From: Oxalobacteraceae bacterium OTU3CINTB1
GTDB taxonomy: Bacteria; Pseudomonadota; Gammaproteobacteria; Burkholderiales; Burkholderiaceae_D
Length of the DNA: 64,000 nt
Assembly: GCA_024123955.1 (NCBI GenBank)
Contig: CP099652.1
Coordinates: 2,914,001 to 2,978,000 of the forward strand
Direction: 5' to 3'
Both the position numbers and the translations under genes were made by a program. The notes under the pieces are model-generated. The model saw nothing but the letters and a program-made list of their open reading frames with translations. It made no database searches and was not told the DNA's origin. The first letter of the stretch is position 1, and each line of letters begins with the position of its first letter. Shown here in pieces: positions 25,171 to 34,435 of this stretch.

Positions 25171-26871
25171 ATGGAAGACGAACCGGTGGTGTTGGGCATA
25201 AACCGAACGCAGGACGCCAGCGCTTGCCTGCTGCGCGGTGCGACCCTGCAGTGGGCGATACAGAAGGAGCGGCTGAGCCGCGTCAAGCATCACTGGGGCA
25301 GGCCGGGCGACCTGCGCGATTTTTACGCGGCGCGCCTGCCGGGACTGGACGCGCCGGTCGACGTGCTGGTCGAATGTTACTCGTCCGACGCCGAGATCGA
25401 CAATCTGGCCGCCTACGAGCGCGAACTGGCCGCGAGCCTGAAGCTGGCGCCGCATGCGCGCCGCGCCCGCATCTCGCACCACGTGGCGCATTTATATAGC
25501 GCCTTTCATCCGTCGCCGTTCACGCGGGCCGCCGTCATGGTCATCGACGGCCAGGGCAGCGCGGTGGCAGATTTCACCGAGCATTGGGCCGACGCGGCCG
25601 CCGTGCCGGGGCACTGGCGCGAGGTGTCGTCGTTTTATATGGCCGACCGCGGCCACCCCGGCCACCCCGCGCGCATCGACTGCATCGGCAAGCAGCTGTG
25701 GGAGCGCGACGAGCAACAGCCCGCCGGCCTTGGCATGTTTTATTTCATGCTGACCCAGGCGATTTTCCCCGGCGAAGGCAATGAAGGCAAGGTGATGGGC
25801 CTGGCGCCGTTCGGCGACCCCTACGCGCTCGGCATGCCGCCGCTGGACGTCGACGGCTGCCGGGTGTTCATGCCGGATCGCTGGCGCGCGCTGCTGGCCG
25901 AGCGCCAGCGCTTCCGCTACGCGCCAACGGGCGGCGGCGTGTTCCAGGATATCGCCAATCTGGCGGCGGCGGGCCAGTCCGCCTTCGAGGATGCCCTGTT
26001 GCAGGTGGCGCGCTGGCTGCATGCGCGCACCGGCGCCGACCACCTATGCTTTGCCGGCGGCACCGCGCTAAATTGTTCGGTCAACGAGCGGCTGATGTGC
26101 GAGACGCCGTTTCGCTCGCTGTTCATCCCGCCGACGCCGGGCGATGGCGGCACCGCGCTCGGTTGCGCGGTCTACGGTCTGACCGAGCTGGCCGAACGCG
26201 GCTGCGATTTCCGCTGGCGCGACGATTATCTGGGCCCGCAGCCGGATGCCGCCGCTATCGAGGCGGCGCTGCGCGACGCGGACGACCTTGTCGTCGAGCG
26301 TTTGGATAGCCGTGAGGCGCTGTGCGCGCGCATGGTCGATCTGCTGGCGGGCAACAAGGCGCTGGCGCTGTACCAGGGGCGCAGCGAATTCGGCCCGCGC
26401 GCGCTGGGGCACCGCAGCATACTGGCCGATCCGCGCACCGAACGGATGCGCGACTGGATCAATGCCCGCGTCAAGCAACGCGAATGGTTTCGGCCGCTGG
26501 CGCCGGCGGTGCTGCTGGAGCGGGCCGGCGACTATTTCGACCTGATGCATCCGGCGCCGTTCATGCAGTTCGCGGTGCCGGTCACGCCGTTCGGCGCCGA
26601 GCGCCTGGGCGCCACCACCCATATCGACCGCAGCGCCCGGCTGCAAAGCGTGGGGCCGGACGACGACCCCTTGCTGCGCGCCTTGCTGCTGGCGTTCGAG
26701 GCGCGCACCGGCGTGCCGGTGCTGCTCAACACCTCGTTCAACCGCAAGGACGAACCGATCGTAGAGACGCCCGCCGAGGCGGTGGAGGCATTCAGGGCCA
26801 CGCCGTTGCATGCCTTGGCCATGCCGCCTTTTTGGGTGCGCAAACGGGTCGAACCCGATGCGCCGTTCTGA
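25171..26871 (+). CDS. NodU/CmcH-type O-carbamoyltransferase
   Basis: Transfers a carbamoyl group from carbamoyl phosphate, via carbamoyl-adenylate, to a hydroxyl of a sugar or natural product. The 566-residue protein has an ASKHA-like N-terminal domain (LGINRTQDASACLL at 8-21; ISHHVAHLYSAF; VIDGQGS) and a C-terminal domain with QGRSEFGPRALGHRS and NTSFNRKDEPIV, all intact. GGTALNCSVNERL is also family-typical. ATG 25171 follows GGGGAGGCGG. It starts a block with the DMFase-like and GT9 genes (10-base gap, then ATGA overlap). The acceptor is unknown; the glycosyltransferase neighbours point to a glycan. Confidence 0.9.
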   Translation: MEDEPVVLGINRTQDASACLLRGATLQWAIQKERLSRVKHHWGRPGDLRDFYAARLPGLDAPVDVLVECYSSDAEIDNLAAYERELAASLKLAPHARRARISHHVAHLYSAFHPSPFTRAAVMVIDGQGSAVADFTEHWADAAAVPGHWREVSSFYMADRGHPGHPARIDCIGKQLWERDEQQPAGLGMFYFMLTQAIFPGEGNEGKVMGLAPFGDPYALGMPPLDVDGCRVFMPDRWRALLAERQRFRYAPTGGGVFQDIANLAAAGQSAFEDALLQVARWLHARTGADHLCFAGGTALNCSVNERLMCETPFRSLFIPPTPGDGGTALGCAVYGLTELAERGCDFRWRDDYLGPQPDAAAIEAALRDADDLVVERLDSREALCARMVDLLAGNKALALYQGRSEFGPRALGHRSILADPRTERMRDWINARVKQREWFRPLAPAVLLERAGDYFDLMHPAPFMQFAVPVTPFGAERLGATTHIDRSARLQSVGPDDDPLLRALLLAFEARTGVPVLLNTSFNRKDEPIVETPAEAVEAFRATPLHALAMPPFWVRKRVEPDAPF

Positions 26872-26880
26872 GGGCGCGCC

Positions 26881-28281
26881 ATGATTCAGCTCTATCCCGC
26901 GCCCGCCAGCGTGCTGCCCGGACAGCGCCTGGTGCTGCATGTGTCGACCGACCAGCCGCGCTTTCGCGTGCACTTCTTCCGCTGGAGCGTGGCCTTGCAA
27001 CCCGTGCTGCGCTCGGACTGGTTGCGCGGCGAGCATGCGCCGCCGCGCGGACCGGATCAGGATTGGCACTGGCCCGCCTATGGCTTCGAAATCCCCGGGG
27101 ACTGGCGCTCGGCCGTCTACATCGCCTGCTGTGAAACGGACGGCGCGCCGCCGCCGGCGCCGTGGATGCCGCAGGCGGCTGCGCTGTTCGTGGTGCGCGG
27201 CGCCACGCGCGGAAGCCTGCTGGTCAAGCTGCCATTGGCGACCTGGCACGCCTATAACCACAGCGGTGGCGGGTGCTTTTACGACAATCCGCCGCGCTCG
27301 ACGCACCCTCCTGGCGCGCGGTTGTCGCTGCGGCGGCCCGGCGGTGGGATCGGCGGCGCGATCTTCGGCGCGCCGGATCATTACGACACCAGCTCGCCGC
27401 GCCAGAGCTTTGCGCACTGGGACGCGCGCTTCATCCGCTGGCTGCTGCGCAACGGCTACGAGCCGGCGTTCTGCACCGATTTCGATATTCACGCCGACCC
27501 CGATTTGTGCGGGCGTTACAGTTTGTTGCTCAGCGCCGGCCACGACGAATACTGGAGCGAGCCTGCGCGCGACCATGTGGAAGCGTTCATCGCCAACGGC
27601 GGCAACGCTGCCTTCTTCGGCGCCAATCTATGCTGGTGGCGTATCCACTACGTCGATCAGGGGCTGGCGATGGTTTGTCATCAAGGCGGTCCGCAAGGCG
27701 CGCTCGATCACTGGTGGCCGCGCGGCGGGGTTGGCCGGCCGGAGGACGCGCTCGGCGGCGCCAGCTATCGCCACGGCGGCGGATGGTGGGACGGTCCGCG
27801 CCGTGTCCCGGGCTATACGGTGCATGCGGCCGATCATTGGGTCTTCGCCGGGACCGGGCTGCGGCGCGGAGAGGTGTTCGGCGCCGCCACCCGGCCGCCG
27901 TTGATTGGCTACGAGTGCGACGGCGTTCCGTTGGAGCGCGAAGCGGAAACGGGCGCTCGCGCAGGCGCCGGCATCGGAGCGTCGGATGCGTTGCCGCGTG
28001 TCGCCTTGGCGGCGTCCAGCTACGGCACACCGGCGACCTACGAACTGCTTGCCAGCAGCGTGTTGGGCGACGACTGGCAGGAATTGCCTGCGCGCGAGCA
28101 ACACGCGGCCGGGCAGGGCATACACGCCGCCTGCATGGGACTCTTCGAACGCGGCGGCACCGTGTTCAGTGCAGGCACCACGGACTGGGCCCAGGTGCTC
28201 GACAGCGGCCAGGACACCCCCGTTGAGCGCATCACCGCCAACGTCATCGACCGCCTGCTGTCGTCTGGTGGTGCGCGATGA
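26881..28281 (+). CDS. N,N-dimethylformamidase large-subunit-like protein (C-terminal domain type)
   Basis: The 466-residue protein resembles the C-terminal region of the dimethylformamidase large subunit, a ThuA/glutaminase-like fold. Visible hallmarks are the LSLRRPGG region, a WDARFIRWLLRNGYE segment, and SAGHDEYWS followed by VEAFIANGGNAAFFGANLCWWR. No signal peptide or membrane helix is evident. No small subunit gene accompanies it, and the N-terminal region is only a short beta-rich part. The reaction is unknown: family knowledge suggests amide or related hydrolysis with a mononuclear iron, but I cannot verify iron ligands. Its coupling to a carbamoyltransferase and GT9 gene suggests a role in tailoring or assembling the same product. 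Confidence 0.75.
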   Translation: MIQLYPAPASVLPGQRLVLHVSTDQPRFRVHFFRWSVALQPVLRSDWLRGEHAPPRGPDQDWHWPAYGFEIPGDWRSAVYIACCETDGAPPPAPWMPQAAALFVVRGATRGSLLVKLPLATWHAYNHSGGGCFYDNPPRSTHPPGARLSLRRPGGGIGGAIFGAPDHYDTSSPRQSFAHWDARFIRWLLRNGYEPAFCTDFDIHADPDLCGRYSLLLSAGHDEYWSEPARDHVEAFIANGGNAAFFGANLCWWRIHYVDQGLAMVCHQGGPQGALDHWWPRGGVGRPEDALGGASYRHGGGWWDGPRRVPGYTVHAADHWVFAGTGLRRGEVFGAATRPPLIGYECDGVPLEREAETGARAGAGIGASDALPRVALAASSYGTPATYELLASSVLGDDWQELPAREQHAAGQGIHAACMGLFERGGTVFSAGTTDWAQVLDSGQDTPVERITANVIDRLLSSGGAR

Positions 28282-29321
28282 ACACGCCGTTGCTGCAGCG
28301 CATAGGCGAAGGTCCGGTAGCGGTGTTCCGCGCCTTGTACCTGGGCGACATGCTGTGCGCGGTGCCGGCGTTGAGGGCGCTGCGCGCGGCCTTGCCGCAG
28401 GCCCGCATAGTGCTGGTGGGCCTGCCGTGGGCCGAGCAATTCTCGAAGCGCTACAGCGCCTATCTCGATGGCTTCGTCGCCTTTCCCGGCCATCCCGATT
28501 TGCCGGAACAACCCGCGCTGCCGTACGCCCAGGAAGACTTCTATTCGTACATGCGCGAACAGGAGTTTGCGCTGGCGTTGCAGATGCATGGCAGCGGCGA
28601 GGTCACCAATGGAATCGTCGCCGCGTTCGGCGCCGGCACCCAGGCCGGCTACGGCACCGTTGCCAAGTCGCCGTGCGGCCGGAAGCACGCGTTGCCTTTT
28701 CCGCAGCACGGGGCCGAACCATTGCGTCTGCTGCGGCTGGCCCGATGGCTGGGGGCCGACACCATGGGCTGCCGCCTGGAGTTCCCCTTGATGCCGGAGG
28801 ACTGGGAAGAGTTGGAACACACCGGCGCCGCGCGCGGCCTGCCGGCCGGCGGCTACGCATGCATTCACGCCGGTGCGCGCCTGCGCGATAAATGCTGGCC
28901 GCCGGCGCGCTTCGCCGAAGTAGCGGACCGCCTGGCCTTGGAGCATGGGCTGAAGATCGTTTTGACCGGTTCCGCCAGCGAGGCCGATCTGGCAAGCGCC
29001 GTGGCAGCGCGCATGGACACGCCCGCGATCAACGCGACGGTGCCGATGTCGGTGGGGGCGATGGCGGCGTTGATGAGCGGGGCGCGCTTACTGATTTGCA
29101 ATGACACCGGGGTGTCGCATATCGCCGCCGGCCTGGGGTTGCGGAGTGTGGTGATATTCAGCAAGGCCGACATGGGGCGTTGGGCGCCGCTGAACCGGCG
29201 ACTGCACCGCTGCATCCGCGATCCGGAAGGGCGCAAGACGCAGCTGGTGCTCGCGCAGGCGCGTTCGCTGCTGGCGGGGGCGCGCATGGCGGACGCGGCG
29301 GCGCGGCGGCATTGGGCCTAA
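28278..29321 (+). CDS. Glycosyltransferase family 9 protein (heptosyltransferase-like)
   Basis: GT-B glycosyltransferase of 347 residues, start overlapping the preceding stop (ATGA). It has the GT9 N-terminal pattern FRALYLGDMLCAVPALRALR (residues 17-36) and the C-terminal nucleotide-sugar region CIHAGARLRDKCWPPARFAE, SGARLLICNDTGVSHIAAGL. Typical donors are ADP-heptoses; others are known. It is the last gene of the left block; the next block converges on it after 34 bases. One of three GT9 genes in the cluster. Confidence 0.88.
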   Translation: MNTPLLQRIGEGPVAVFRALYLGDMLCAVPALRALRAALPQARIVLVGLPWAEQFSKRYSAYLDGFVAFPGHPDLPEQPALPYAQEDFYSYMREQEFALALQMHGSGEVTNGIVAAFGAGTQAGYGTVAKSPCGRKHALPFPQHGAEPLRLLRLARWLGADTMGCRLEFPLMPEDWEELEHTGAARGLPAGGYACIHAGARLRDKCWPPARFAEVADRLALEHGLKIVLTGSASEADLASAVAARMDTPAINATVPMSVGAMAALMSGARLLICNDTGVSHIAAGLGLRSVVIFSKADMGRWAPLNRRLHRCIRDPEGRKTQLVLAQARSLLAGARMADAAARRHWA

Positions 29322-29355
29322 GTTTTGGGTGTTGGGTGGTGGGTTAGGCCGATAG

Positions 29356-30447
29356 TCATTCGACGTCCCGGAACAATTCCAACGCCAGCGCGATCACGTC
29401 GTCGTGCCCCACATCGGCGACGAAGCTGACGTCATGGGTGCAGCGTGTACGCAGATTCTCCTGGCCGCACTCGGGACAGTGCACGCGTGTGGATATGGCC
29501 GGCCGCAACAGATGCTGCGCCAACGGGCACGACTCGATGATGTTCGTCAGCCAAAACACGCCAACCGCCGGCTTGCCCAGCGCCAACGCCAGATGCAGCG
29601 GCCCCGTGTCATTGGAGACGATCAGCTCGGCCCGGTCGAGCAGTCCGCACAGGCCCGACAGCGGCAGCCTGCCGGTCAGGTCGATCGGGCGGTGGCGCAT
29701 GTGTTGCAGGACAGCCCTGGCGGTGTCTGCCTCGGCATCGGTGGCGCTGATGACGACTTGTGCGCCCGCATCGGCCAGCGCATCGGCCACTGCGGCAAAT
29801 CCCGCCGGCGGCCAGCAGCGGCGCGGGTCGCTGGCGCCGGGATGCACGACGACCAGCCGTGCGCCGGCATGTCCGGGCAGTATCCGCTGAGCCATGGCGC
29901 GGTCGGAAGCGGTGACCTGCAGCTCCGGCGACACCAGGCACGGGCGCGCGCCGGCCAGCGCCGCGATCTGCAGCAGCTCGATGCGGCGGTTCGCCAGACG
30001 GCTGTAGGCGATGCTGCGGTCGAGCGTCGGAGCGCCCGGGGTCGTCGCGCCGGCGCTGACCATCGCGCCAAGCGAGGCGACGAAGCCGTTCGAGTAGGCG
30101 CCGCCGCCGTACATTTGCAGCGCCAGGTCGATGTGCATGCTGCGTAGCGCCGCCACCAGCTGGCGCGCGGACTCGGGTATCGGCCCGTCGGGCGGCGCGC
30201 CGATGCCCGGCAACGGCGGCATGGCGATGACATCGTCCACAGGTCCCGGCCGCCCGTGCAGGAACTCGGCATGCCAGGGCTTGCCCAACAGTGTGATGCG
30301 CGCGGCGGGATAGCTGTCACGCAGCGCGTGTAAGGCCGGCAACGCGAAGACGTAGTCGCCCAGCGCGTTCGGCCGCAATACGACGATGTGCCGGACCTCC
30401 GGCGGCAGCGAATCTGGCGGTTCCGGTTGCGTTTTTGGCGTCGACAT
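29356..30447 (-). CDS. Glycosyltransferase family 9 protein (heptosyltransferase-like)
   Basis: GT9 enzyme of 363 residues beginning at ATG 30447; a longer frame upstream only adds the tail of the neighbouring GT2 gene read in another frame. Motifs are VLRPNALGDYVFALPALHAL, VVHPGASDPRRCWPPAGFAA and ELIVSNDTGPLHLALALGKP. A C-terminal cysteine group (HCPECGQENLRTRC) resembles the Cys-rich ends of many stand-alone GT9 proteins. It ends the leftward block DUF2795-DUF4254-GT2-GT9. Substrates unknown. Confidence 0.88.
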   Translation of the reverse strand: MSTPKTQPEPPDSLPPEVRHIVVLRPNALGDYVFALPALHALRDSYPAARITLLGKPWHAEFLHGRPGPVDDVIAMPPLPGIGAPPDGPIPESARQLVAALRSMHIDLALQMYGGGAYSNGFVASLGAMVSAGATTPGAPTLDRSIAYSRLANRRIELLQIAALAGARPCLVSPELQVTASDRAMAQRILPGHAGARLVVVHPGASDPRRCWPPAGFAAVADALADAGAQVVISATDAEADTARAVLQHMRHRPIDLTGRLPLSGLCGLLDRAELIVSNDTGPLHLALALGKPAVGVFWLTNIIESCPLAQHLLRPAISTRVHCPECGQENLRTRCTHDVSFVADVGHDDVIALALELFRDVE

Positions 30448-30454
30448 GCTGGAC

Positions 30455-31303
30455 TTAGCCTTGTCGCGGCGGCGGGACGTCGCCACGGAGCATCTCGGCG
30501 TGTCGCAGCACATGCGGCGCGTTGCAGGCGCGCTCCGTGATGGTGGTCGGCAGTTCCATGTGATAGGCGCCGGACGGGATGATGCCGCAACCGCCGAAGC
30601 GCGCCATCACTTGCAGCTGCGCTTGCGCGTCCTCGCCGCAATGCTCGGCGGGCAGCTGGCGCCAAAAGTCGAAACCGCCGGCCGCGCGCAGCTTTGCCGT
30701 GTCGTACAGCACGCAGCCGCCTATCCACGCCACCCGGTAACATTGGCTGTTGGCGCGGGTTATGCCCAACCTTGATTGCACGTGGAACAGGTTGGCGGCG
30801 CTGTGCAAGTGATGCCGCCGCCATGCCGGCCCGTCCGGGGCGATCGATTCCGGCGCCACTGGCGATTGCCAAAACTCAATGGCCTCCTCGTCCGGGCGCA
30901 CGTCGCCGACGTGGCTCAGGCCGTGCAGTGCGCTGCCGACGAAGCCGCATCGCTGTTCTGTGATGGTACTTAGCAGCCGCTCGATCAGGTCGCTGTCGAG
31001 CAGCACATCGTCATCGAGAAACAGGCTGTAGGGCGCGCGGGCGCGGGACAGCAGGAAGGCGCGCTGTTCGGCCATGCCGCGCCGTGGCAGGTGGCGCGAC
31101 GCGCTGACCTCGTGCCCTTGCGCGAGCAGAAAGCGCAGCGCGGCCAGTACCGATGGTTGCTCCAGCGAGCCGCCGCCGTCCGATTGGTCCGAGATGACCA
31201 CCTGCAGATGCGGCGTGGACTGTGCCGCCAGCGATACCAGCGTTGCCGTCAGCGCTTGCGGGCGGTTGCAAGTGGGTAGCAGGACATCGACCAGGCCGCT
31301 CAC
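30455..31303 (-). CDS. Glycosyltransferase family 2 protein
   Basis: GT-A fold glycosyltransferase, 282 residues. The N-terminus [20 protein letters not shown] is the nucleotide-binding start of GT2, and [10 protein letters not shown] contains the metal-binding Dx[22 protein letters not shown] and [10 protein letters not shown] are acceptor/catalytic-region motifs. The start is GTG 31303, which overlaps the DUF4254 stop (GTGA) and has AAGGGGGCGG upstream; a longer in-frame extension to 31501 lies inside the DUF4254 gene. The GT9 gene follows after 7 bases, so the three genes are translated together. Confidence 0.87.
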   Translation of the reverse strand: MSGLVDVLLPTCNRPQALTATLVSLAAQSTPHLQVVISDQSDGGGSLEQPSVLAALRFLLAQGHEVSASRHLPRRGMAEQRAFLLSRARAPYSLFLDDDVLLDSDLIERLLSTITEQRCGFVGSALHGLSHVGDVRPDEEAIEFWQSPVAPESIAPDGPAWRRHHLHSAANLFHVQSRLGITRANSQCYRVAWIGGCVLYDTAKLRAAGGFDFWRQLPAEHCGEDAQAQLQVMARFGGCGIIPSGAYHMELPTTITERACNAPHVLRHAEMLRGDVPPPRQG

Positions 31304-31971
31304 GGTCCGCCCCCTTGTTTGTAGGCACGGGCTGCCCTCGTTCCATACAGCCACGGGTTGAGCGCGGGGTCGTTGTACATCTTGAACTGGCGGTAAACCT
31401 TGAAGCAGGCGGCGCCCGACGCCACCTCGGCCAGCAGGCGGTCGAGGCAGCCGGCCAGGTCGTCGCGTTGCGCCGCGAGCCGCTCGAGCCGGGCGGCGCA
31501 CTCGGCCATGTGCGCCGCACCCGCCTCGGCACGGTGCGCCTGTATGCGCATGTGAAATATCTTCAGCGCGAGTATGGACAACCTGTCGATCATGGCGCCA
31601 GCCGTTTCACTGCTCAGCCGCGCGGCGGCCTGACCGGCGCCGGTGGGCGGCGGCGTCGCCAGTGCGGACAGCCGCGCCAGCAGCGCCTCGTCGATCGCTT
31701 CGACGGCGTCGTTGCGCAACTGGTTGTGGCGGTCGATCGCGCGCTTGCTGGCCGCGATGATCTCGGCGCCCACATCCTTGCGCCGCACGCGATCCTCTTC
31801 CTGCCACAGCAGGCGGTTGTGATGGTGGTTCACGCGGATGGCGCGCCAGACGGTATCCGCCACATCGCGGCGAATGGTGTCGTGTTCGCCGGCTTGCGGA
31901 TGCAGCAACGCTTCGTCGTGGAAGTGGACGATGGCGCGGGCGTCCGGCGGCGAGGGCAAGTGGCCTTGCAT
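31300..31971 (-). CDS. DUF4254 protein
   Basis: Mostly helical protein of 223 residues, no signal peptide. Conserved-looking features are HFHDEALLH near the N-terminus, [10 protein letters not shown], and a basic/aromatic C-terminus. The family has no assigned reaction, but from memory DUF4254 genes are often found beside GT2 and GT9 genes in surface-glycan loci, which is the case here (GTGA overlap with the GT2). I infer an accessory role in the same glycan pathway. The DUF2795 gene ends 9 bases upstream. Confidence 0.75.
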   Translation of the reverse strand: MQGHLPSPPDARAIVHFHDEALLHPQAGEHDTIRRDVADTVWRAIRVNHHHNRLLWQEEDRVRRKDVGAEIIAASKRAIDRHNQLRNDAVEAIDEALLARLSALATPPPTGAGQAAARLSSETAGAMIDRLSILALKIFHMRIQAHRAEAGAAHMAECAARLERLAAQRDDLAGCLDRLLAEVASGAACFKVYRQFKMYNDPALNPWLYGTRAARAYKQGGGP

Positions 31972-31980
31972 GGTCGCCGC

Positions 31981-32274
31981 TCAGTGGTCGCGGCGGCGGC
32001 TGCCGATGCCGTCGCCGTCGCCGTTGCCGTCGCTATCGTCGTTATCGTCGCGGTCGGCGTCGCCACGCTCCGCGTGGTCCTGCGACGGCCCCTTGAACGC
32101 CGCGCTGACGTCGGCCGGCGTCTGGAACTGCTCATCGGGCAACTGGTCCAGCGACGCGCAAACGCTTTCGTCCGCTCCCTGCTGTTTTGCGGTGTCGATC
32201 AGCGTCTGCTTGTCCGTGGGATAGTCGACGCCTTTCAAATACTTTTGGATCTGGATCGGATTTGCATGGGCCAT
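31981..32274 (-). CDS. DUF2795 small protein with acidic low-complexity tail
   Basis: 97 residues. The DUF2795 domain (HANPIQIQKYLKGVDYP, then TLIDTAKQQGADE and LDQLPDEQFQTPADV) fills residues 3-62. The tail is an Asp/Gly/Asn/Ser-rich repeat (DDNDDSDGNGDGDG) ending in basic residues; it is encoded by a near-repetitive GTC/GTCGCC tract (about 32004-32062). ATG 32274 follows AAGGAGA. First gene of the leftward block. DUF2795 proteins are small and of unknown function, often in stress or desiccation contexts. Confidence 0.8.
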   Translation of the reverse strand: MAHANPIQIQKYLKGVDYPTDKQTLIDTAKQQGADESVCASLDQLPDEQFQTPADVSAAFKGPSQDHAERGDADRDDNDDSDGNGDGDGIGSRRRDH

Positions 32275-32492
32275 CTCGGTCTCCTTGAAATCTTGCGTCT
32301 TCCCGGACGCTGCGCTCGACGCTGCCGTTGACACCGCGCCTGATACATATGACCGCCGGATGGCCGTCGGGTTCCGGAGACGCGCTACAAACTTGTGCGG
32401 GATCGACGACGGGCACTTCTGCCGCCAATGCCGGTCCAACCGAAGCGCGTGCGCACCGTGCGTGCCGGGTATGGGCCAGGGGGACGGCAAAG

Positions 32493-34367
32493 ATGAACGA
32501 GCGCAAGGACGGCGCAGGGGACGGCGCGCGGCAAGTGGAAACAGCGGTGGGCAGGGAAACGGCAACGGCCGGCGTGCGCTGGAGCGCGTGGTGGCGGCCG
32601 CGACCGGGCGAGGCCGCCTACGACATGTGGTGCCTGCTGATCGGCTACCGCTGGCGCATCGTCGCCGCGCTGCTGGTGCTGGTGCTTGCCAAGCTCGCGA
32701 CCGTCGCCGTGCCTTTGCTGCTCAAGCGCATCATCGAGGCGCTCTCCGGTCCCGTGCAACTGGCCGCGCTGCCGCTGGTCCTGCTGGCAGGCTACGCGCT
32801 GCTGCGCTTCGCCGCCACCCTGCTCAACGAGTTGCGCGACCTGCTGTTTTCGCGTGTGGCGCAGAGCATGGTGGCCTTGTACGCGCAAAAGACCTTCGCC
32901 CATCTGCATGCGCTCGGCGCGCGGTTTCACACGCGGCGCCAGATCGGCGGCCTGCTGCCGGACATCGATCGCGGCACCAGCGCCATCGCCTTCCTGTTGG
33001 GTGTCGGACTGTTCACGCTGGTGCCGACCCTGATCGAAATCGGCATGGTGCTGGCGGTCATGCTGGCGCGCTACAGCGGCTCGTTCGCCGCCATCATCGC
33101 GCTGACCTTTATCGCCTACGGCGCTTACACGCTGTTGTTTACAGGGCGCCGCAGCACCCATCAGCGCCGCGTCAACAAGCTGGACTCGCACGCCAAAAGC
33201 CGCCTGGCCGACAGCCTGATCAACTATGAAACCATCAAATACTTCTGCAACGAGGCGCTGGAGGCGCGCCAGTTCGCGGCCATCATGCAGAACTGGCGCG
33301 AGGCGGTCGGCCACAACCAGCGCGCGCTGTTCATCCTGCATGTCGGGCAGAGCGCCATCATCGCGGCCGGCGTCGCCGCCGTGATGCTGCTGGCCGGGGA
33401 CGCCGTCTGGCGCGGCCGCATGACGGTGGGCGACCTGGTGCTGGTCAACGCCTATGTATTGCAGGTTTGCCTGCCGCTGAACGCGCTTGGTTTCATCTAC
33501 CGCGAAACGCGCGACGCCAGGGTCAACGTCGAGCGCCTGTTCGCGCTGCTGGGCGAGCGGCCGGAAGTGGACGCATCGGCGGCGCTGCCGGCGTTGCGGA
33601 CGGCGGGCGGCGAAGTGGTGTTCGAGGGCGTCGGCTTTCATTACGAGCCGGAACGGCCGCTGCTGGGCGATATCAGCCTGCGCATCGCACCGGGCCGCAC
33701 GCTGGCGGTGGTCGGCAGCAGCGGCTCCGGCAAGTCGACCTTGGCGCGCTTGCTGCTGCGTTTCTACGATCCCACGGCCGGCCGCATCCTGGTCGACGGC
33801 CAGGATATCCGCACCGTCAGTCCCGCCAGCTTGCGCCAGGCGATCGGCGTGGTGCCGCAGGAGACCGTGCTGTTCAACGACACCATCGCCTATAACATCG
33901 GCTACGGCCGCGTCGGCGCCAGCCTGGCGGACGTGAAGCAGGCCGCCCGCGCGGCCCATTTGCACGACTTCATCGCCGCGCTGCCGCAAGGGTACGACAC
34001 GCTGGTGGGCGAGCGCGGCGTCATGCTGTCCGGCGGCGAGCGCCAGCGTCTGGCCATCGCCCGCATCGTGCTGAAGAACCCGCCGATGCTGATTTTCGAC
34101 GAAGCCACGTCCGCACTTGATCCAGCTTCAGAACACGCAATTCAGCTGGAACTTAACCGCCTGTCAAAAAATCGAAGCATTATGATCATCGCGCACCGGC
34201 TCTCGACGGTCGTCGGCGCCGACGAAATCATCGTGCTGGAGCACGGTCGCATCGAGGAGCGCGGCACGCACGCCGAGTTGCTCGCGCAGCAGGGTTTTTA
34301 CGCGCGGCTGTGGCAGCTCCAGCAGCGGGTGGAACAGGAAACGGCGCAACGTCACGTGGTGTTTTGA
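32493..34367 (+). CDS. ABC exporter half-transporter (Atm1/HMT1-like, fused permease-ATPase)
   Basis: Fused ABC exporter of 624 residues that works as a homodimer in the inner membrane. The N-terminal six-helix domain (about 50-340) is followed by a nucleotide-binding domain with Walker A GSSGSGKST (408-416), signature LSGGERQR, Walker B MLIFDEATSALD and the switch histidine in IIAHRLST. The closest recognised pattern is the Atm1/heavy-metal-tolerance branch. ATG 32493 has AGGGGGAC upstream. It opens the rightward block of glycosyltransferase genes, so it may export a glycosylated product; metal or glutathione-conjugate export is the family alternative. Confidence 0.88.
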   Translation: MNERKDGAGDGARQVETAVGRETATAGVRWSAWWRPRPGEAAYDMWCLLIGYRWRIVAALLVLVLAKLATVAVPLLLKRIIEALSGPVQLAALPLVLLAGYALLRFAATLLNELRDLLFSRVAQSMVALYAQKTFAHLHALGARFHTRRQIGGLLPDIDRGTSAIAFLLGVGLFTLVPTLIEIGMVLAVMLARYSGSFAAIIALTFIAYGAYTLLFTGRRSTHQRRVNKLDSHAKSRLADSLINYETIKYFCNEALEARQFAAIMQNWREAVGHNQRALFILHVGQSAIIAAGVAAVMLLAGDAVWRGRMTVGDLVLVNAYVLQVCLPLNALGFIYRETRDARVNVERLFALLGERPEVDASAALPALRTAGGEVVFEGVGFHYEPERPLLGDISLRIAPGRTLAVVGSSGSGKSTLARLLLRFYDPTAGRILVDGQDIRTVSPASLRQAIGVVPQETVLFNDTIAYNIGYGRVGASLADVKQAARAAHLHDFIAALPQGYDTLVGERGVMLSGGERQRLAIARIVLKNPPMLIFDEATSALDPASEHAIQLELNRLSKNRSIMIIAHRLSTVVGADEIIVLEHGRIEERGTHAELLAQQGFYARLWQLQQRVEQETAQRHVVF

Positions 34368-34435
34368 ACCGGAGGCGGAATGAAAGAACCGGCAATCTCG
34401 TTTGTCATGGGCGGCGTCATGTCCGGGGGATGCCC

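Noticed and set aside
22465..25491. Very long open frame on the minus strand (about 1000 codons) across the acylase gene
   Set aside because: Arg/Ala/Gly/His-rich composition with no recognisable domain; it mirrors a well supported plus-strand gene. Such antisense frames are common at this GC content. The same holds for the minus-strand frames over 5560-8211 and 12735-14993.
32328..32492. N-terminal extension of the ABC exporter
   Set aside because: Composition is unlike a protein leader, no ribosome site is found there, and ATG 32493 has one.
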